DNA from: Acidobacteriaceae bacterium
GTDB lineage: Bacteria > Acidobacteriota > Terriglobia > Bryobacterales > Bryobacteraceae
Assembly (NCBI GenBank): GCA_019233755.1
Contig: JAFAMD010000039.1
Location: forward strand, 1-64,000
Length of the DNA stretch: 64,000 bases
Direction: 5' to 3'
In this document: positions 34,866-43,766 of the stretch, in pieces
Layout: every line of letters starts with the position of its first letter
How positions within the stretch are numbered: position 1 is the stretch's first letter
The notes under the pieces: model-generated
Seen by the model: the letters and a program-made list of their open reading frames with translations, nothing else
What the model was told of the DNA's origin: nothing
Database searches by the model: none
Translations under genes and position numbers: made by a program

Positions 34866-35387
34866 GTGCCTGCTGACCGCATCCTGATTCCTTCCGAAAA
34901 AATCCAGCGGCGTGTCCGGGAGATGGCGGCGCAAATCGAGGCTGACTATCCGGCCGGCCCGATTTATCTCGTTTCCGTTCTCAAAGGGGCGTTCATTTTC
35001 GTCGCCGACCTCGCGCGGGCGCTCAGCCGTCCCGAAATCCGTATTGAGTTCATGGCGATTTCAAGTTACGGGCATGAGAAAACGAGTTCGGGCCAGGTGC
35101 AGCTAACGAGGGATCTCGATGTGAACATCGAGGGGCAGCACGTCCTGATTGTGGAGGACATTATCGACAGCGGCCTCACGCTCAGTTACCTCAAGCGATT
35201 ACTGGAGCAACGCAAGCCGAAGTCCCTGGAGATTGCGACGCTGCTGGATAAGCCGGACCGGCGCGTTACGCCGGTGGAGGTGAAATACGTCGGCTTTCAG
35301 ATACCGGACGAATTTGTGGTTGGCTACGGGCTGGACTTTGCCGAAGACTATCGCAACCTGGGTGATATCCGGGTTCTGGCGGAATAG
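34866..35387 (+). CDS. hpt: Hypoxanthine phosphoribosyltransferase
   Basis: A GTG start gives 173 residues. The PRPP-binding loop is VLIVEDIIDSGLTLSYL; other family segments are LVSVLKGAFIFVADLARAL, EFMAISSYGHEKTSSGQVQL, DKPDRRVTPVEVKYVGFQIP and FVVGYGLDFAEDYRN. It salvages hypoxanthine (and often guanine) to the nucleotide. It lies 12 bp downstream of the PP2C-type phosphatase gene, so the two may share a transcript, although a functional link is not obvious. The hpt end is 10 bp from a convergent gene. Confidence 0.95.
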   Translation: MPADRILIPSEKIQRRVREMAAQIEADYPAGPIYLVSVLKGAFIFVADLARALSRPEIRIEFMAISSYGHEKTSSGQVQLTRDLDVNIEGQHVLIVEDIIDSGLTLSYLKRLLEQRKPKSLEIATLLDKPDRRVTPVEVKYVGFQIPDEFVVGYGLDFAEDYRNLGDIRVLAE

Positions 35388-35397
35388 TCCCGGAGGC

Positions 35398-36561
35398 TCA
35401 TCCTTGACCGACCACTACCGGGACTTGCTCCTGCTTTTTCTCGCGTACGCGGCTTTGACGAGCAAAGGCGGTGAGAAAGAGCGCGGCTAGCGTGACTGCA
35501 ATCAACAGGATCTGCTGCCACGCGGGCAGATGCGGATCGGCGTCGCGGCTTAGCGCATCTCCGCCGACGCAGCAAAGCACGTGTACCGAGAAGACCTCGA
35601 TGGATGCCTGGCCGAGCAGTGCAAGCGGCCTCACGATGGGTATGGAGGCGATTCGGACACCGAAGCGGGTGAGCAGGATGGCGATCGCGGAGAAGTTGAT
35701 GACGCGCGCCGGGCCGAGATGCCATTTGTCAATCAGCCACCGGTAAAGGTTCGGGTCCATCCAATGATCGACAGGACTGTAACGAAGCACTAGAAAAACC
35801 GTCGCAAGAGCCGTGCTGAGGCCGAGAAGCCAACCTGGGATCCTGTGGTCGGAATCGACGGGTGACTCTCCCGACACCGCGTCTGCGTAAATACTTCCGA
35901 GGGCGAGGCCAGCCATCCACAACAGTTGCCAACTGTACAAGTCGAAAGCGCCTGTCGAGGTTGCGGGAACCGACAGGCCGAATAGATTGATGTGTCTATA
36001 GAGCCAGGCTCGCAAGCCAAACTGCGCCAGAATCCAGACCGCGACGCTGAGGTAGATGACGAGATCCCAACTCCAGCGCCGGGCGATTCCCCGCGCGATC
36101 GGCGTCAAGATCAGAAAAATGACATACATCGGCAGAATGTCGAATAACGACGGCCGGTATTCGAGAAGGCCTGCGGCAAGGACGGCCTGCCGGGGACTAC
36201 TCAGGTAATAGGACAGAAGATTTTCGAGTGCCTGCCTGTGGAACTGAACGCCAACTGCCGCGACAAGAGTGAATGCAATGGCAAGCAATGCACAGTGATA
36301 CAGGTAAACCCGTAGCGTACGTTTTGAGAGGTCCCGAAGAGTTCCGCTCCACCCATTCCGGCGTTCGATGCGGTGTTCTATCTGGCCCATCATGAAAGCG
36401 CTCAGGAAGATAAATCCTTCTGCGCCGGAAACGAAGCCAAAGGTCTGATTGGAAAAGACGCTTGCCCGGGTGGGCAGGTGCGTAAGGGTCATCCAGAGGA
36501 GCAGGAATCCTCTCAGAATGTCGAGTTCAATGAGACGGCCTGTACGGGTTGGCGATGGCAT
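35398..36561 (-). CDS. OpgC-like membrane acyltransferase
   Basis: The 387-residue protein opens RLIELDILRGFLLLWMTLTH, the R-x-x-x-(L/I)-D-x-x-R-G start of OpgC/acyltransferase-3-like proteins. It continues with FVSGAEGFIFLSAFMMGQIE and about ten helices. OpgC succinylates osmoregulated periplasmic glucans in Proteobacteria; the acidobacterial homologue may acylate a surface glycan. I prefer ATG 36561 because the family motif then lies near the N-terminus; the frame also opens at 36591. No glucan synthase is nearby, so its acceptor is uncertain. Confidence 0.75.
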   Translation of the reverse strand: MPSPTRTGRLIELDILRGFLLLWMTLTHLPTRASVFSNQTFGFVSGAEGFIFLSAFMMGQIEHRIERRNGWSGTLRDLSKRTLRVYLYHCALLAIAFTLVAAVGVQFHRQALENLLSYYLSSPRQAVLAAGLLEYRPSLFDILPMYVIFLILTPIARGIARRWSWDLVIYLSVAVWILAQFGLRAWLYRHINLFGLSVPATSTGAFDLYSWQLLWMAGLALGSIYADAVSGESPVDSDHRIPGWLLGLSTALATVFLVLRYSPVDHWMDPNLYRWLIDKWHLGPARVINFSAIAILLTRFGVRIASIPIVRPLALLGQASIEVFSVHVLCCVGGDALSRDADPHLPAWQQILLIAVTLAALFLTAFARQSRVREKKQEQVPVVVGQG

Positions 36562-36644
36562 GAGACGGTCCGTCTCTCGGGGAGCGTGCACGCTCTCAAG
36601 GAAGAGACGCGCCCGTTCCCGCGACGCGTTACAGCGGATGACTC

Positions 36645-36875
36645 CTACACTTTCACTTTAGGAGGCGGCAGTTCGCGGGCCTGGCACAGCGAGTTGAAGC
36701 CGTTCCGGCCATGGGCGCCGTCGCAGAAAGGCCTGTTCTCCGACATGCCGCAGCGGCAAAGGGAAATTACGGTTCGGCCGGCTAATCCATAGGAATTTCC
36801 TTCCGCATCCTGGATAGTGAATTCGCCTTCAATGCGAATCGGGCCGTTGTTTACGATTGTTACTTTCGCAGCCAT
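36645..36875 (-). CDS. CDGSH-type iron-sulfur protein
   Basis: Starting at ATG 36875 the 76-residue protein carries SLCRCGMSENRPFCDGAH, the C-x-C-x2-S-x3-P-x-C-D-G-x-H signature whose three Cys and one His bind a 2Fe-2S cluster. A strand-rich lead (VTIVNNGPIRIEGEFTIQDA) precedes it. Such small proteins are thought to shuttle electrons or clusters. The frame extends 25 codons upstream, but those residues overlap the start of the divergent GH88 gene and look unrelated. The two divergent starts are about 60 bp apart. Confidence 0.9.
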   Translation of the reverse strand: MAAKVTIVNNGPIRIEGEFTIQDAEGNSYGLAGRTVISLCRCGMSENRPFCDGAHGRNGFNSLCQARELPPPKVKV

Positions 36876-36936
36876 GAACCCCGATGGTAGCAGAGCAATC
36901 CCCCGGGCTCCATATAATGTGATCGCGGGTAATTGC

Positions 36937-38064
36937 GTGATCCAATTCATTTACGAGTCCGACCGTGAGCTGTTTGAAAATGCGATTTTTTTCGCGCAAA
37001 TACAGGTGAAGCGGCTGATCGAAAAGCATCCGGATTTCTATCCGATGTACACCATGGGTGGGCGTTGGAAGCACGAAGGGCCCGCCTGGACGCACTGGTG
37101 CGATGGCTTTCTGCCGGGGATCATGTGGCTGTTCCACAAGCACTTCAGCCCGGAAAGGACGGAATCGAAGTTCTGGTTTGAGCAGGCGATCCGCTACAGC
37201 AAGCCGCTCGAAGGCCGCAAAACGGACAGCGATGTGCATGACCTTGGGTTTATCTTTTTATCGACTTTCTACCGCTGGTATCAGGCAACGAAAGATGCCG
37301 CTGTTCGGGACGTGGTCGTGCAGGCCGGTCGAACGCTGGCGCAGCGGTTTGTCGAGAAGGGCCAATACCTGCGATCCTTTGTAGCCGAGGATTCGATATT
37401 CATCGACATCATGATGAACGTCGGGCTCATCTTCTTCGCCGCCTGGGAGACGAATGACAAGAAGCTGCGCGACATTGCGGTGCGGCATTGCATGACCACT
37501 CGCCGTTTCCTGGTTCGCGGCGACGGATCCACCGCGCACGAAGGCATTTTCGATATGGAGACCGGCGAGTTCCTGCGGCAATCGACCCAACAGGGATTCC
37601 GGGCCGATTCCTGCTGGTCGCGCGGACTCACTTGGTCCATCTACGGGTTTACGGTCGCCTACGAGTACAGCCGCGATCCCCGCTTTCTGCTAACCGCCGA
37701 AGCGTGCGCGGATTACTACATCACTCACACGCCGGCGGATGGTGTGCCGCCTTGGGATTACAACGCGCCGCCTGAGAACCGGTCCCTGGTAGATACTTCC
37801 GCTGCGGCCATTGCTGCCGCGGGACTGCTGCGGCTCTGCCGCGATATTGCAGATCCGATGAAGGGCCACTTCTATTGGTCAACCGCAATCCATATCCTCC
37901 GGACGCTTTCGAGTAAGTATCTGGCAAGCGCTGATCCCGCGTGGGAAGGCGTCCTAAAAGGCGGCGTTTATCACCTCCATAAAGGGCTCGGTGTCGACGA
38001 ATCCGCTATGTGGGGTGAATACTTTTTCGTAGAAGCTCTTGAAGAAGCCTTACGCGTAATTTAG
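36937..38064 (+). CDS. Glycoside hydrolase family 88 (unsaturated glucuronyl hydrolase-like)
   Basis: The protein reads FAQIQVKRLIEKHPDFYPMY, then WTHWCDGFLPGIMWLFHKHF, TDSDVHDLGFIFLSTFY and FRADSCWSRGLTWSIYGFTV. The two Asp-containing helices (WCDGF and DVHDLGF) match the catalytic pair of GH88 enzymes, which hydrate and cleave unsaturated uronic acids made by polysaccharide lyases. It has no signal peptide from this start, consistent with cytoplasmic action. Several starts are possible (ATG 36877, GTG 36919, GTG 36937). A TATAAT at 36913-36918 could be a -10 box, which would favour 36937. The product from 36937 is 375 residues. Confidence 0.85.
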   Translation: MIQFIYESDRELFENAIFFAQIQVKRLIEKHPDFYPMYTMGGRWKHEGPAWTHWCDGFLPGIMWLFHKHFSPERTESKFWFEQAIRYSKPLEGRKTDSDVHDLGFIFLSTFYRWYQATKDAAVRDVVVQAGRTLAQRFVEKGQYLRSFVAEDSIFIDIMMNVGLIFFAAWETNDKKLRDIAVRHCMTTRRFLVRGDGSTAHEGIFDMETGEFLRQSTQQGFRADSCWSRGLTWSIYGFTVAYEYSRDPRFLLTAEACADYYITHTPADGVPPWDYNAPPENRSLVDTSAAAIAAAGLLRLCRDIADPMKGHFYWSTAIHILRTLSSKYLASADPAWEGVLKGGVYHLHKGLGVDESAMWGEYFFVEALEEALRVI

Positions 38065-38089
38065 TAATCTAATTGGTCCGGGAGGACCA

Positions 38090-38491
38090 ATGAAAGGCTT
38101 CAAGCAGTTCCTGTTGCGCGGGAATGTAATCGACCTTGCAGTCGCGGTTGTCATGGGTGCGGCTTTTGGTGCGGTCGTCACCGCGCTTGTCAAGGATTTA
38201 CTCACGCCCTTGATTGCAGCCATCGTGGGCAAGCCCGATTTCTCGAACATTCAGTTCACAATTCACAACAGTAAGTTCATGATTGGAGATTTTGTGAACG
38301 CGGCCATCTCCTTCCTGCTGATTGGGACGGCGGTGTATTTCTTCATAGTCTTGCCGATTAATACCCTCATGGCGCGCCTCAAGCGTGGGGAAGCGCCACC
38401 CGATCCTACAACAAAGCAATGCCCCGAGTGTCTCAGCACCATACCGATTGCTGCGAAACGCTGCGCTTTCTGCACCTCTGCGCTGGCTTAG
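38090..38491 (+). CDS. mscL: Large-conductance mechanosensitive channel MscL with zinc-ribbon tail
   Basis: MKGFKQFLLRGNVIDLAVAV and VMGAAFGAVVTALVKDLLTP form the gating helix of MscL. A second helix (FVNAAISFLLIGTAVYFFIV) and PINTLMARLKRGE follow. The start is preceded by GGGAGGACCA. The usual C-terminal coiled helix is replaced by CPECLSTIPIAAKRCAFC, two CPxC/CxFC pairs that could bind zinc. MscL opens under membrane tension to release solutes during osmotic downshock. The gene stop abuts the convergent paaI stop with no gap, so the two transcripts must overlap. Confidence 0.95.
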   Translation: MKGFKQFLLRGNVIDLAVAVVMGAAFGAVVTALVKDLLTPLIAAIVGKPDFSNIQFTIHNSKFMIGDFVNAAISFLLIGTAVYFFIVLPINTLMARLKRGEAPPDPTTKQCPECLSTIPIAAKRCAFCTSALA

Positions 38492-38926
38492 TTAACAGCC
38501 TGATACTGAAATAACCTGTTCCCGGCTGCGATGGCACCGCCCGCGGAAGAGCGCCACCTGCTCTTCCTTATGGTTCACGACACTTACGTCGTAAATGCCG
38601 GTGCGTCCCTTCACAATGCGCTCTACGGCTTCCGAAGTCAAAACATCGTTCAGGTAAACCGGAGCCAGGAACTCGATCGAGCAGGACGCAGCCACGGTAA
38701 CAAAATTACACGTGTTGCAGGCGAAGGCGAATGCGCTGTCTGCCAGGCTGAAAATGAGCCCGCCGTGGCAGATTGCATGGCCGTTGAGCATATCGGGCCG
38801 GATGCGCATTTCTACGCGCGCATATCCGGGCCGGACTTCCAGCACCTGCATGCCCAGCGCCCGGGATGCGGCATCGTTCTCGAACATTTTGCGCACCACA
38901 GCCTCGGCGACTTGCTGGGGTGTCAC
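38492..38926 (-). CDS. paaI: Hydroxyphenylacetyl-CoA thioesterase PaaI
   Basis: This 144-residue hotdog-fold thioesterase contains LNGHAICHGGLIFSLADSAF, AFACN, the catalytic-helix motif of PaaI, and the strand VTVAASCSIEFLAPVYLNDV. PaaI removes CoA from dead-end phenylacetate pathway intermediates, protecting the CoA pool. It is the last gene of the minus-strand operon, starting 1 bp after paaG ends. Its placement after paaG supports the pathway assignment over a generic thioesterase. Confidence 0.9.
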   Translation of the reverse strand: MTPQQVAEAVVRKMFENDAASRALGMQVLEVRPGYARVEMRIRPDMLNGHAICHGGLIFSLADSAFAFACNTCNFVTVAASCSIEFLAPVYLNDVLTSEAVERIVKGRTGIYDVSVVNHKEEQVALFRGRCHRSREQVISVSGC

Positions 38927-38927
38927 G

Positions 38928-39728
38928 CTATCTCCCGATGAACCGCGGTGCGCGCTTCTCGAGAAAGGCCGCTACTCCCTCACGAAAATCGTGCGATTCG
39001 CCCAGTTCGCGCATCAGATCGCGTTCCATGTTCAACTGCTCATCGAGCGAGTGATGCGCCGACGCGTAGATCGCCCGTTTGATGTGCGCAAGACCTTTTG
39101 TTGGTGCGCTCGAGAGCTGGCTGGCTATGGCGTCGACGGTTGAGGCGAATTGTTCATCGTCGACTGCCCGCCAGATCAATCCCCAAGCCTCGGCTTGTTC
39201 CGCCGGGACTTTCTCGCCCAGCAGAGCCATACCCATTGCGCGCGCAGTTCCTGCAAGACGCGGAAGGAAGTAGGTTCCGCCCGTATCAGGGATTAGACCC
39301 AGTTTCGAGAACGATTCGATGAACGCAGCGGATTTGGCGGCAATCACCAGATCGCATGCGAGGGCCAGGTTCGCTCCCGCTCCAGCGGCAACGCCATTGA
39401 CTGCCGCGACAACCGGAATCGGGAGCGCCCGAAGGCGGCGCACGAGCGGAGCGTAGTAGTTCTCGATGGACGCGCCGAGATCTGGCTTCTGATTCGGGTC
39501 AAACACGCGATCTGAAAGATCCTGTCCCGCGCAGAAGCCGCGTCCCGCGCCGCTGATCACCAGCACGCGCACATCCTCATTGCGCTCCACTTCATCCAGG
39601 GCATGGCGGATGTCGAGGTGCATCTGCACGTTGAAGCTGTTCAGCTTTTCCGGGCGGTTCAGCGTCAGCCGGGCGGCGCCATTTTCGATAGCAAACAGGA
39701 CGGTTTCAAAGGTCATCGCGGCCATCAC
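38928..39728 (-). CDS. paaG: Epoxyphenylacetyl-CoA isomerase PaaG (crotonase family)
   Basis: The 266-residue crotonase has TLNRPEKLNSFNVQMHLDIR, VLVISGAGRGFCAGQDLSDR for the oxyanion hole, VAAVNGVAAGAGANLALACD for the second, and SKLGLIPDTGGTYFLPRLAG. These are the PaaG landmarks. It isomerises the ring-1,2-epoxide of phenylacetyl-CoA to the oxepin form. It overlaps the start end of the preceding gene (paaN stop at 39725 inside the paaG start), so translation is coupled. Confidence 0.92.
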   Translation of the reverse strand: MMAAMTFETVLFAIENGAARLTLNRPEKLNSFNVQMHLDIRHALDEVERNEDVRVLVISGAGRGFCAGQDLSDRVFDPNQKPDLGASIENYYAPLVRRLRALPIPVVAAVNGVAAGAGANLALACDLVIAAKSAAFIESFSKLGLIPDTGGTYFLPRLAGTARAMGMALLGEKVPAEQAEAWGLIWRAVDDEQFASTVDAIASQLSSAPTKGLAHIKRAIYASAHHSLDEQLNMERDLMRELGESHDFREGVAAFLEKRAPRFIGR

Positions 39729-41389
39729 ACGTGAGCGCGGCTTTGCGCGATACGGAAGCGGCTGGCTACGAAAGCCGAATCCGTGAGGGATGCGTTTGCT
39801 GCGGGATTTGCTCCGCTTCCATGAAAGTCACTGAACGCCGCCGACTGATTCACGAATACCCCGCCGGTCAGATTCGACGAGAGCGAGACTCCCGCTTCCG
39901 CCGCGGCATCGCGAACCTGTTCCAGAACGCTCTCGTCGGTTGAGTACACCGACATCGTAAGCGCGCCATGTTGCAGCGCTCCGCGTTTCGCGACCGCAAT
40001 GCTTTGCGCCGTGTTGTCCGTCGCGATAACAAACGCAATCGGTCCGAACAGCTCCTGCATGAACTTCTCTTCCTGGGCGACTGCCGTTTTCAACAAGAGC
40101 GGCGTGTACACGCGCGCGCCACTGAACTGCGGATGTTCCAGTTTCTTGCTGTCTAACACCACTTCACCAAGAGACCGTGCCTTCTCGATCCGCTCGAGTA
40201 TGCCGGCATTCTGAATCGCACCGAGCACTTCCACCGCCCGCGCAGAATCGCCCAGCAGTTTGCCGATGCCTTCGCCAATGGCGCTCGCCACCTGGTCGAA
40301 CGTGAGATGCCCTTCCGGCGTGTCGATGCCGGTTTTCGGAACGTAAATGTTCTGCGGCGCCGTGCACATCTGACCCGAATAGAGCGACAGGGAAAAGGCG
40401 ATATTCCGGACCATCCCTTTGAAGTCGTTTGTAGAATCGATGATCACCTGATTCACACCGGCCTTCTCGGTGAAAACCTGTGCCTGACGAGCGTTGCGCT
40501 CCAGCCACTCACCATTTGCCGTGCTGCCCGTGAAATCGATTATTCTGACTTCGGGATTGGTCGCAAGTTTTTGCGCGATGTCATCGTTTCTGCCGTGGGC
40601 CGCCAGTACAACCACGTTGGGATCGAAGCCTGCTTCCGCAATCACTTCCCGGATCACCTCAACCGTAATGGCAAGCGGCAGAACTGCACCCGGATGCGGC
40701 TTCACAATAACGGCATTTCCGGTTGCGAGGCTCGCGAACAGCCCGGGATAGCTGTTCCACGTTGGGAATGTGCAGCATCCGATCACCAACCCGATCCCGC
40801 GCGGGATGATCTGGAAGCGCTTCTCCATCCGCAGCGGTTCGTTCTTACCTTGCGGTTTTTCCCAAAGCGCCGTTTTAGGCACCCGGCTCATCTCGTCCCA
40901 CGCATAAGTCACCGCTTCGAGTCCGCGGTCTTGGGCATGCGGCCCGCCGGCCTGGAACGCCATCATGAATCCCTGGCCCGTGGTATGCATCACCGCGTAA
41001 GCGATCTCAAAGCTCTTTTTGTTCAGGCGCACCAGGCTTTCAAGCGCGACGCCAACCCAGGTCTCGGGTCCGGCCTTGCGCCAGGCCGCCAGGGCATTCT
41101 GCACAGCGGGCACCAGCGCGTCCAGGTTTTCCTGCGGATACGTTATACCGAGATCGATGCCGAACGGGGATTCTTCTTCTCCCACCTCTCCCACGGCCCC
41201 AGGCTGATCCAGCGGGAACGGCTTCTGCAGGCGTTCCTCAAATGCTCCCTTGCCATCGTCGTTTGCGGTTTCGCCATAGAGCTTTGGGCTAGGCATCTCG
41301 GGAAACGGGCTCCAGTACTTCCGAGTGTGTATCGCGTCAACCGCCTGTTTCAGCATCTCCTCGTGACGCTTGAAAAAGTTCTCGGGCAT
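39725..41389 (-). CDS. paaN: PaaN-type aldehyde dehydrogenase, no hydratase domain
   Basis: The 554-residue protein is an aldehyde dehydrogenase relative: VIGCCTFPTWNSYPGLFASL, NAVIVKPHPGAVLPLAITVE, IDFTGSTANGEWLERNARQA and the active-site Cys in LYSGQMCTAPQNIYVP. Its length and lead (FFKRHEEMLKQAVDAIHTRK) match the PaaN family rather than the bifunctional PaaZ, which carries an extra MaoC-type hydratase. It likely oxidises the ring-opened semialdehyde, leaving ring hydrolysis to another enzyme. Gene spacing (19 bp after paaE, 4-bp overlap with paaG) places it in the operon. Confidence 0.88.
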   Translation of the reverse strand: MPENFFKRHEEMLKQAVDAIHTRKYWSPFPEMPSPKLYGETANDDGKGAFEERLQKPFPLDQPGAVGEVGEEESPFGIDLGITYPQENLDALVPAVQNALAAWRKAGPETWVGVALESLVRLNKKSFEIAYAVMHTTGQGFMMAFQAGGPHAQDRGLEAVTYAWDEMSRVPKTALWEKPQGKNEPLRMEKRFQIIPRGIGLVIGCCTFPTWNSYPGLFASLATGNAVIVKPHPGAVLPLAITVEVIREVIAEAGFDPNVVVLAAHGRNDDIAQKLATNPEVRIIDFTGSTANGEWLERNARQAQVFTEKAGVNQVIIDSTNDFKGMVRNIAFSLSLYSGQMCTAPQNIYVPKTGIDTPEGHLTFDQVASAIGEGIGKLLGDSARAVEVLGAIQNAGILERIEKARSLGEVVLDSKKLEHPQFSGARVYTPLLLKTAVAQEEKFMQELFGPIAFVIATDNTAQSIAVAKRGALQHGALTMSVYSTDESVLEQVRDAAAEAGVSLSSNLTGGVFVNQSAAFSDFHGSGANPAANASLTDSAFVASRFRIAQSRAHV

Positions 41390-41408
41390 ATTTTCTCCGA
41401 ATGAAGTT

Positions 41409-42536
41409 CTAGTTGTCTTGATCGAAATCTACTGTCACTTGTTCAGTAACCGGGTAGCTCTGGCAAGTCAGAACGAAGCCGCGCGCGATTTCATAGTCCT
41501 CCAGCGCGTAGTTGGCGTCCATGTCCACCTCGCCGTCCACGACTTTGGCCCGGCAGGTTGCACAGACGCCGCTCTTGCATGAATGCCGAAGATCAATTCC
41601 CCGCCGCAGCGCAGCATTCAGAATCGTCTCGCTATCACGCGGCATTGTAAACAGATACTGCGCACCGTCGTAAACGATCGTGATTTGCGACTGTTGTTCA
41701 ACGCCGTGCGCAGGACTCGTCGACTGTGATTGCCGCTCCGAGTTGCTCGCGGAAAACAGTTCGATCCTTATACGCGACGCAGGGATTGCCAGCTCCCGAA
41801 GCTTCGCCGAAACGTCTTCGGCCATTTGCTGCGGACCGCACAGGAAAACGGTATCGATCTCTTCAGACCTGCAAAATTGCTTCACCAGCAGCGCCGCTTT
41901 TTCGCCCGTGATACGACCGTTCAGCAGATCAGCATCCTGATGCTCGCGGCTTAGAACATGGATAAGGCTGAGCCGTCCGAGGAAAATGTCCTTTAGCTCG
42001 GCCAGTTCTTCACGGAACATGATCGTGCTTGATGCGCGATTGCCGTAGAAGAGCGTGAACTCGCTTTTCGGTTCCTCGAGAAGCGTGGTCTTGATGATCG
42101 ATAAGACGGGGGTAATTCCGCTGCCTGCCGCAAAGGCAACATAGTTTTTCGAGTGTTCGGGCGACAGCTTCACATGGAAGCGACCTTCTGGCGGCATTAC
42201 CTCCAGAACGCAGCCGCACTTGACATGACCGGCAATCCAATTGGAGAAGAGGCCGCCCGGCGCACGCTTTATGCCGACACGCAGAAAGCCATCCTGCACT
42301 GCGGAGCAGATGGAGTACGACCGCCGAACCTCTTCGCCGTTGATGTCTGCGCGCAGCGTGACATATTGGCCCTGGATGAAGCGAAATTTCTCCGCAAGGT
42401 ACGGCGGCACATCGAAGACGATGGTTACAGCATCTCTCGTTTCCGGATGGATGCTGCGAACCGTCAACGGATAAAAGTGGCCGCTACCGGCAGAGAGCGT
42501 GTCTGCTGGCATGACGTCAATGCTGCTTGAAGGCAT
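41409..42536 (-). CDS. paaE: Phenylacetyl-CoA epoxidase reductase PaaE
   Basis: The 375-residue reductase has a FAD/NAD(P)H module (RRSYSICSAVQDGFLRVGIK; FAAGSGITPVLSIIKTTLLE; VFLCGPQQMAEDV). A C-terminal plant-type ferredoxin domain follows, with CKSGVCATC and a distal Cys in GFVLTC binding 2Fe-2S. It passes electrons from NADPH to PaaA. The ATG at 42536 has GGAG seven bases ahead and overlaps the end of paaD by 20 bp; an in-frame ATG at 42512 avoids the overlap. Confidence 0.95.
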   Translation of the reverse strand: MPSSSIDVMPADTLSAGSGHFYPLTVRSIHPETRDAVTIVFDVPPYLAEKFRFIQGQYVTLRADINGEEVRRSYSICSAVQDGFLRVGIKRAPGGLFSNWIAGHVKCGCVLEVMPPEGRFHVKLSPEHSKNYVAFAAGSGITPVLSIIKTTLLEEPKSEFTLFYGNRASSTIMFREELAELKDIFLGRLSLIHVLSREHQDADLLNGRITGEKAALLVKQFCRSEEIDTVFLCGPQQMAEDVSAKLRELAIPASRIRIELFSASNSERQSQSTSPAHGVEQQSQITIVYDGAQYLFTMPRDSETILNAALRRGIDLRHSCKSGVCATCRAKVVDGEVDMDANYALEDYEIARGFVLTCQSYPVTEQVTVDFDQDN

Positions 42537-43008
42537 CGAAAGGCTCCAGACAGTTGAGGCATTTGTACAACGCTTTGCACGGGGCAGAACCGAACCTGCT
42601 GACCAGTTCGACTCTGCCGGATCCGCAGCGCGGGCACGCCATAGCCGGCGCGATTTCCCGTACGTGAATCAACTTCGCAGGTGGCGCGATTCCATACTCG
42701 TGAAGCCGCGCCTTCGCATCGTCCGTCAACCAGTCTGTCGTCCATGGGGGCGAAAGCTTTGTTTCGAGTCGCACCTTTCCTACGCCGCGCTCTTTGAGCG
42801 TGTTTCGAATGGTATCGGCTATAACTTCGATGGCCGGACATCCGGAATACGTCGGAGTAATGCTGACGACGAACTCGCCGGATGCGGCGCTCCATTCGAT
42901 ATCGCGCAGAATACCCAGATCCACAATGGAAAGCACCGGAATCTCGGGATCGGCGATCTCTTCGAGCCAGGCCCGGACTTCCGCCACCGTTGGCTGCGTT
43001 GTTACCAT
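42517..43008 (-). CDS. paaD: Phenylacetyl-CoA epoxidase accessory protein PaaD
   Basis: From ATG 43008 the 163-residue protein has a MIP18/DUF59 domain (VRAWLEEIADPEIPVLSIVD; VVSITPTYSGCPAIEVIADT). A C-terminal Cys-rich zinc-ribbon-like segment follows (CPRCGSGRVELV ... C-x5-C-x2-C). PaaD is needed for activity of the epoxidase, probably in iron-sulfur or diiron maturation. It overlaps the end of paaC by 7 bp. The frame runs further upstream but that part is antisense-like and unrelated. Confidence 0.94.
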   Translation of the reverse strand: MVTTQPTVAEVRAWLEEIADPEIPVLSIVDLGILRDIEWSAASGEFVVSITPTYSGCPAIEVIADTIRNTLKERGVGKVRLETKLSPPWTTDWLTDDAKARLHEYGIAPPAKLIHVREIAPAMACPRCGSGRVELVSRFGSAPCKALYKCLNCLEPFDAFKQH

Positions 43009-43766
43009 TGCGACCCCGGGTAGGCGCGCTGCAGAAACTGCATTTCGGCCAGAACATAACCAAGCTTCTCGGTATGCACGCCGCGCTTCCCGCCGCGCTG
43101 CATCCATTGGCCGGCCGGGACTTGCAAGGTTGCCTCCGCAAATGTGCGCTCGACCTGTACGCGCCACGGCGCCCGGAGTGCCGTTAGATTTGGGCCGATG
43201 CCCCGTTCCTCCGCCGCACGGTCTATCTCGTCCATCTCGAATAACTCGCCCGTATACATCCAAAGAGCATCAGCGGCGCATTGCATGCGGTGATGACTCT
43301 CTTCTGTCCCGTCCCCGAGCCGGATGATCCAATCTACGCTCCGCTCGAGATGGTAGGCAGCCTCTTTCCGTGCCTTCTCCGCGATCGCCGCGATGCGCCC
43401 GTCACTCGAATGCGACAGTTCACCCAGCGCGAGATAGTGCCACGCATCGAAGTAAAACTGGCGCGCTGTTGTGTGCGCGTAGTCCCCGCTGGGCTGCTCA
43501 ACCAGCAGCACGTTGCGAAAGTCGCGGGTATCGCGTAGGAATGCGAGCTTATCTTCATCCCGCCCGGCGTCTTCCACTTCGCCGGCATAGCTGAGCCAGA
43601 AACGTGCCTGGCCGAGCAAGTCCAGCGCTACATTGGTCAGTGCAATGTCCTCTTCCAACACCGGGCCGTGGCCGCACCACTCCGACAGGCGCTGGCTGAG
43701 AATGAGGCAGTTATCGCCTGACCGGAGCAGATATTCGAACAGAACGTTGTCCATAGTCCGGCTCAA
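43002..43766 (-). CDS. paaC: Phenylacetyl-CoA epoxidase structural subunit PaaC
   Basis: The 254-residue helical protein matches PaaC: EYLLRSGDNCLILSQRLSEW, LEEDIALTNVALDLLGQARF, REDKLAFLRD-like DEDKLAFLRDTRDFRN, and KEAAYHLERSVDWIIRLGDG. PaaC pairs with PaaA in the epoxidase core but lacks the diiron site. It overlaps paaB by 4 bp (ATGA) and paaD by 7 bp, confirming the operon. Length is typical. Confidence 0.95.
   Translation of the reverse strand: MSRTMDNVLFEYLLRSGDNCLILSQRLSEWCGHGPVLEEDIALTNVALDLLGQARFWLSYAGEVEDAGRDEDKLAFLRDTRDFRNVLLVEQPSGDYAHTTARQFYFDAWHYLALGELSHSSDGRIAAIAEKARKEAAYHLERSVDWIIRLGDGTEESHHRMQCAADALWMYTGELFEMDEIDRAAEERGIGPNLTALRAPWRVQVERTFAEATLQVPAGQWMQRGGKRGVHTEKLGYVLAEMQFLQRAYPGSQW

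Noticed and set aside
40307..41404. Plus-strand frame of 365 codons
   Set aside because: Antisense to paaN; composition is shadow-like and it has no family motif.
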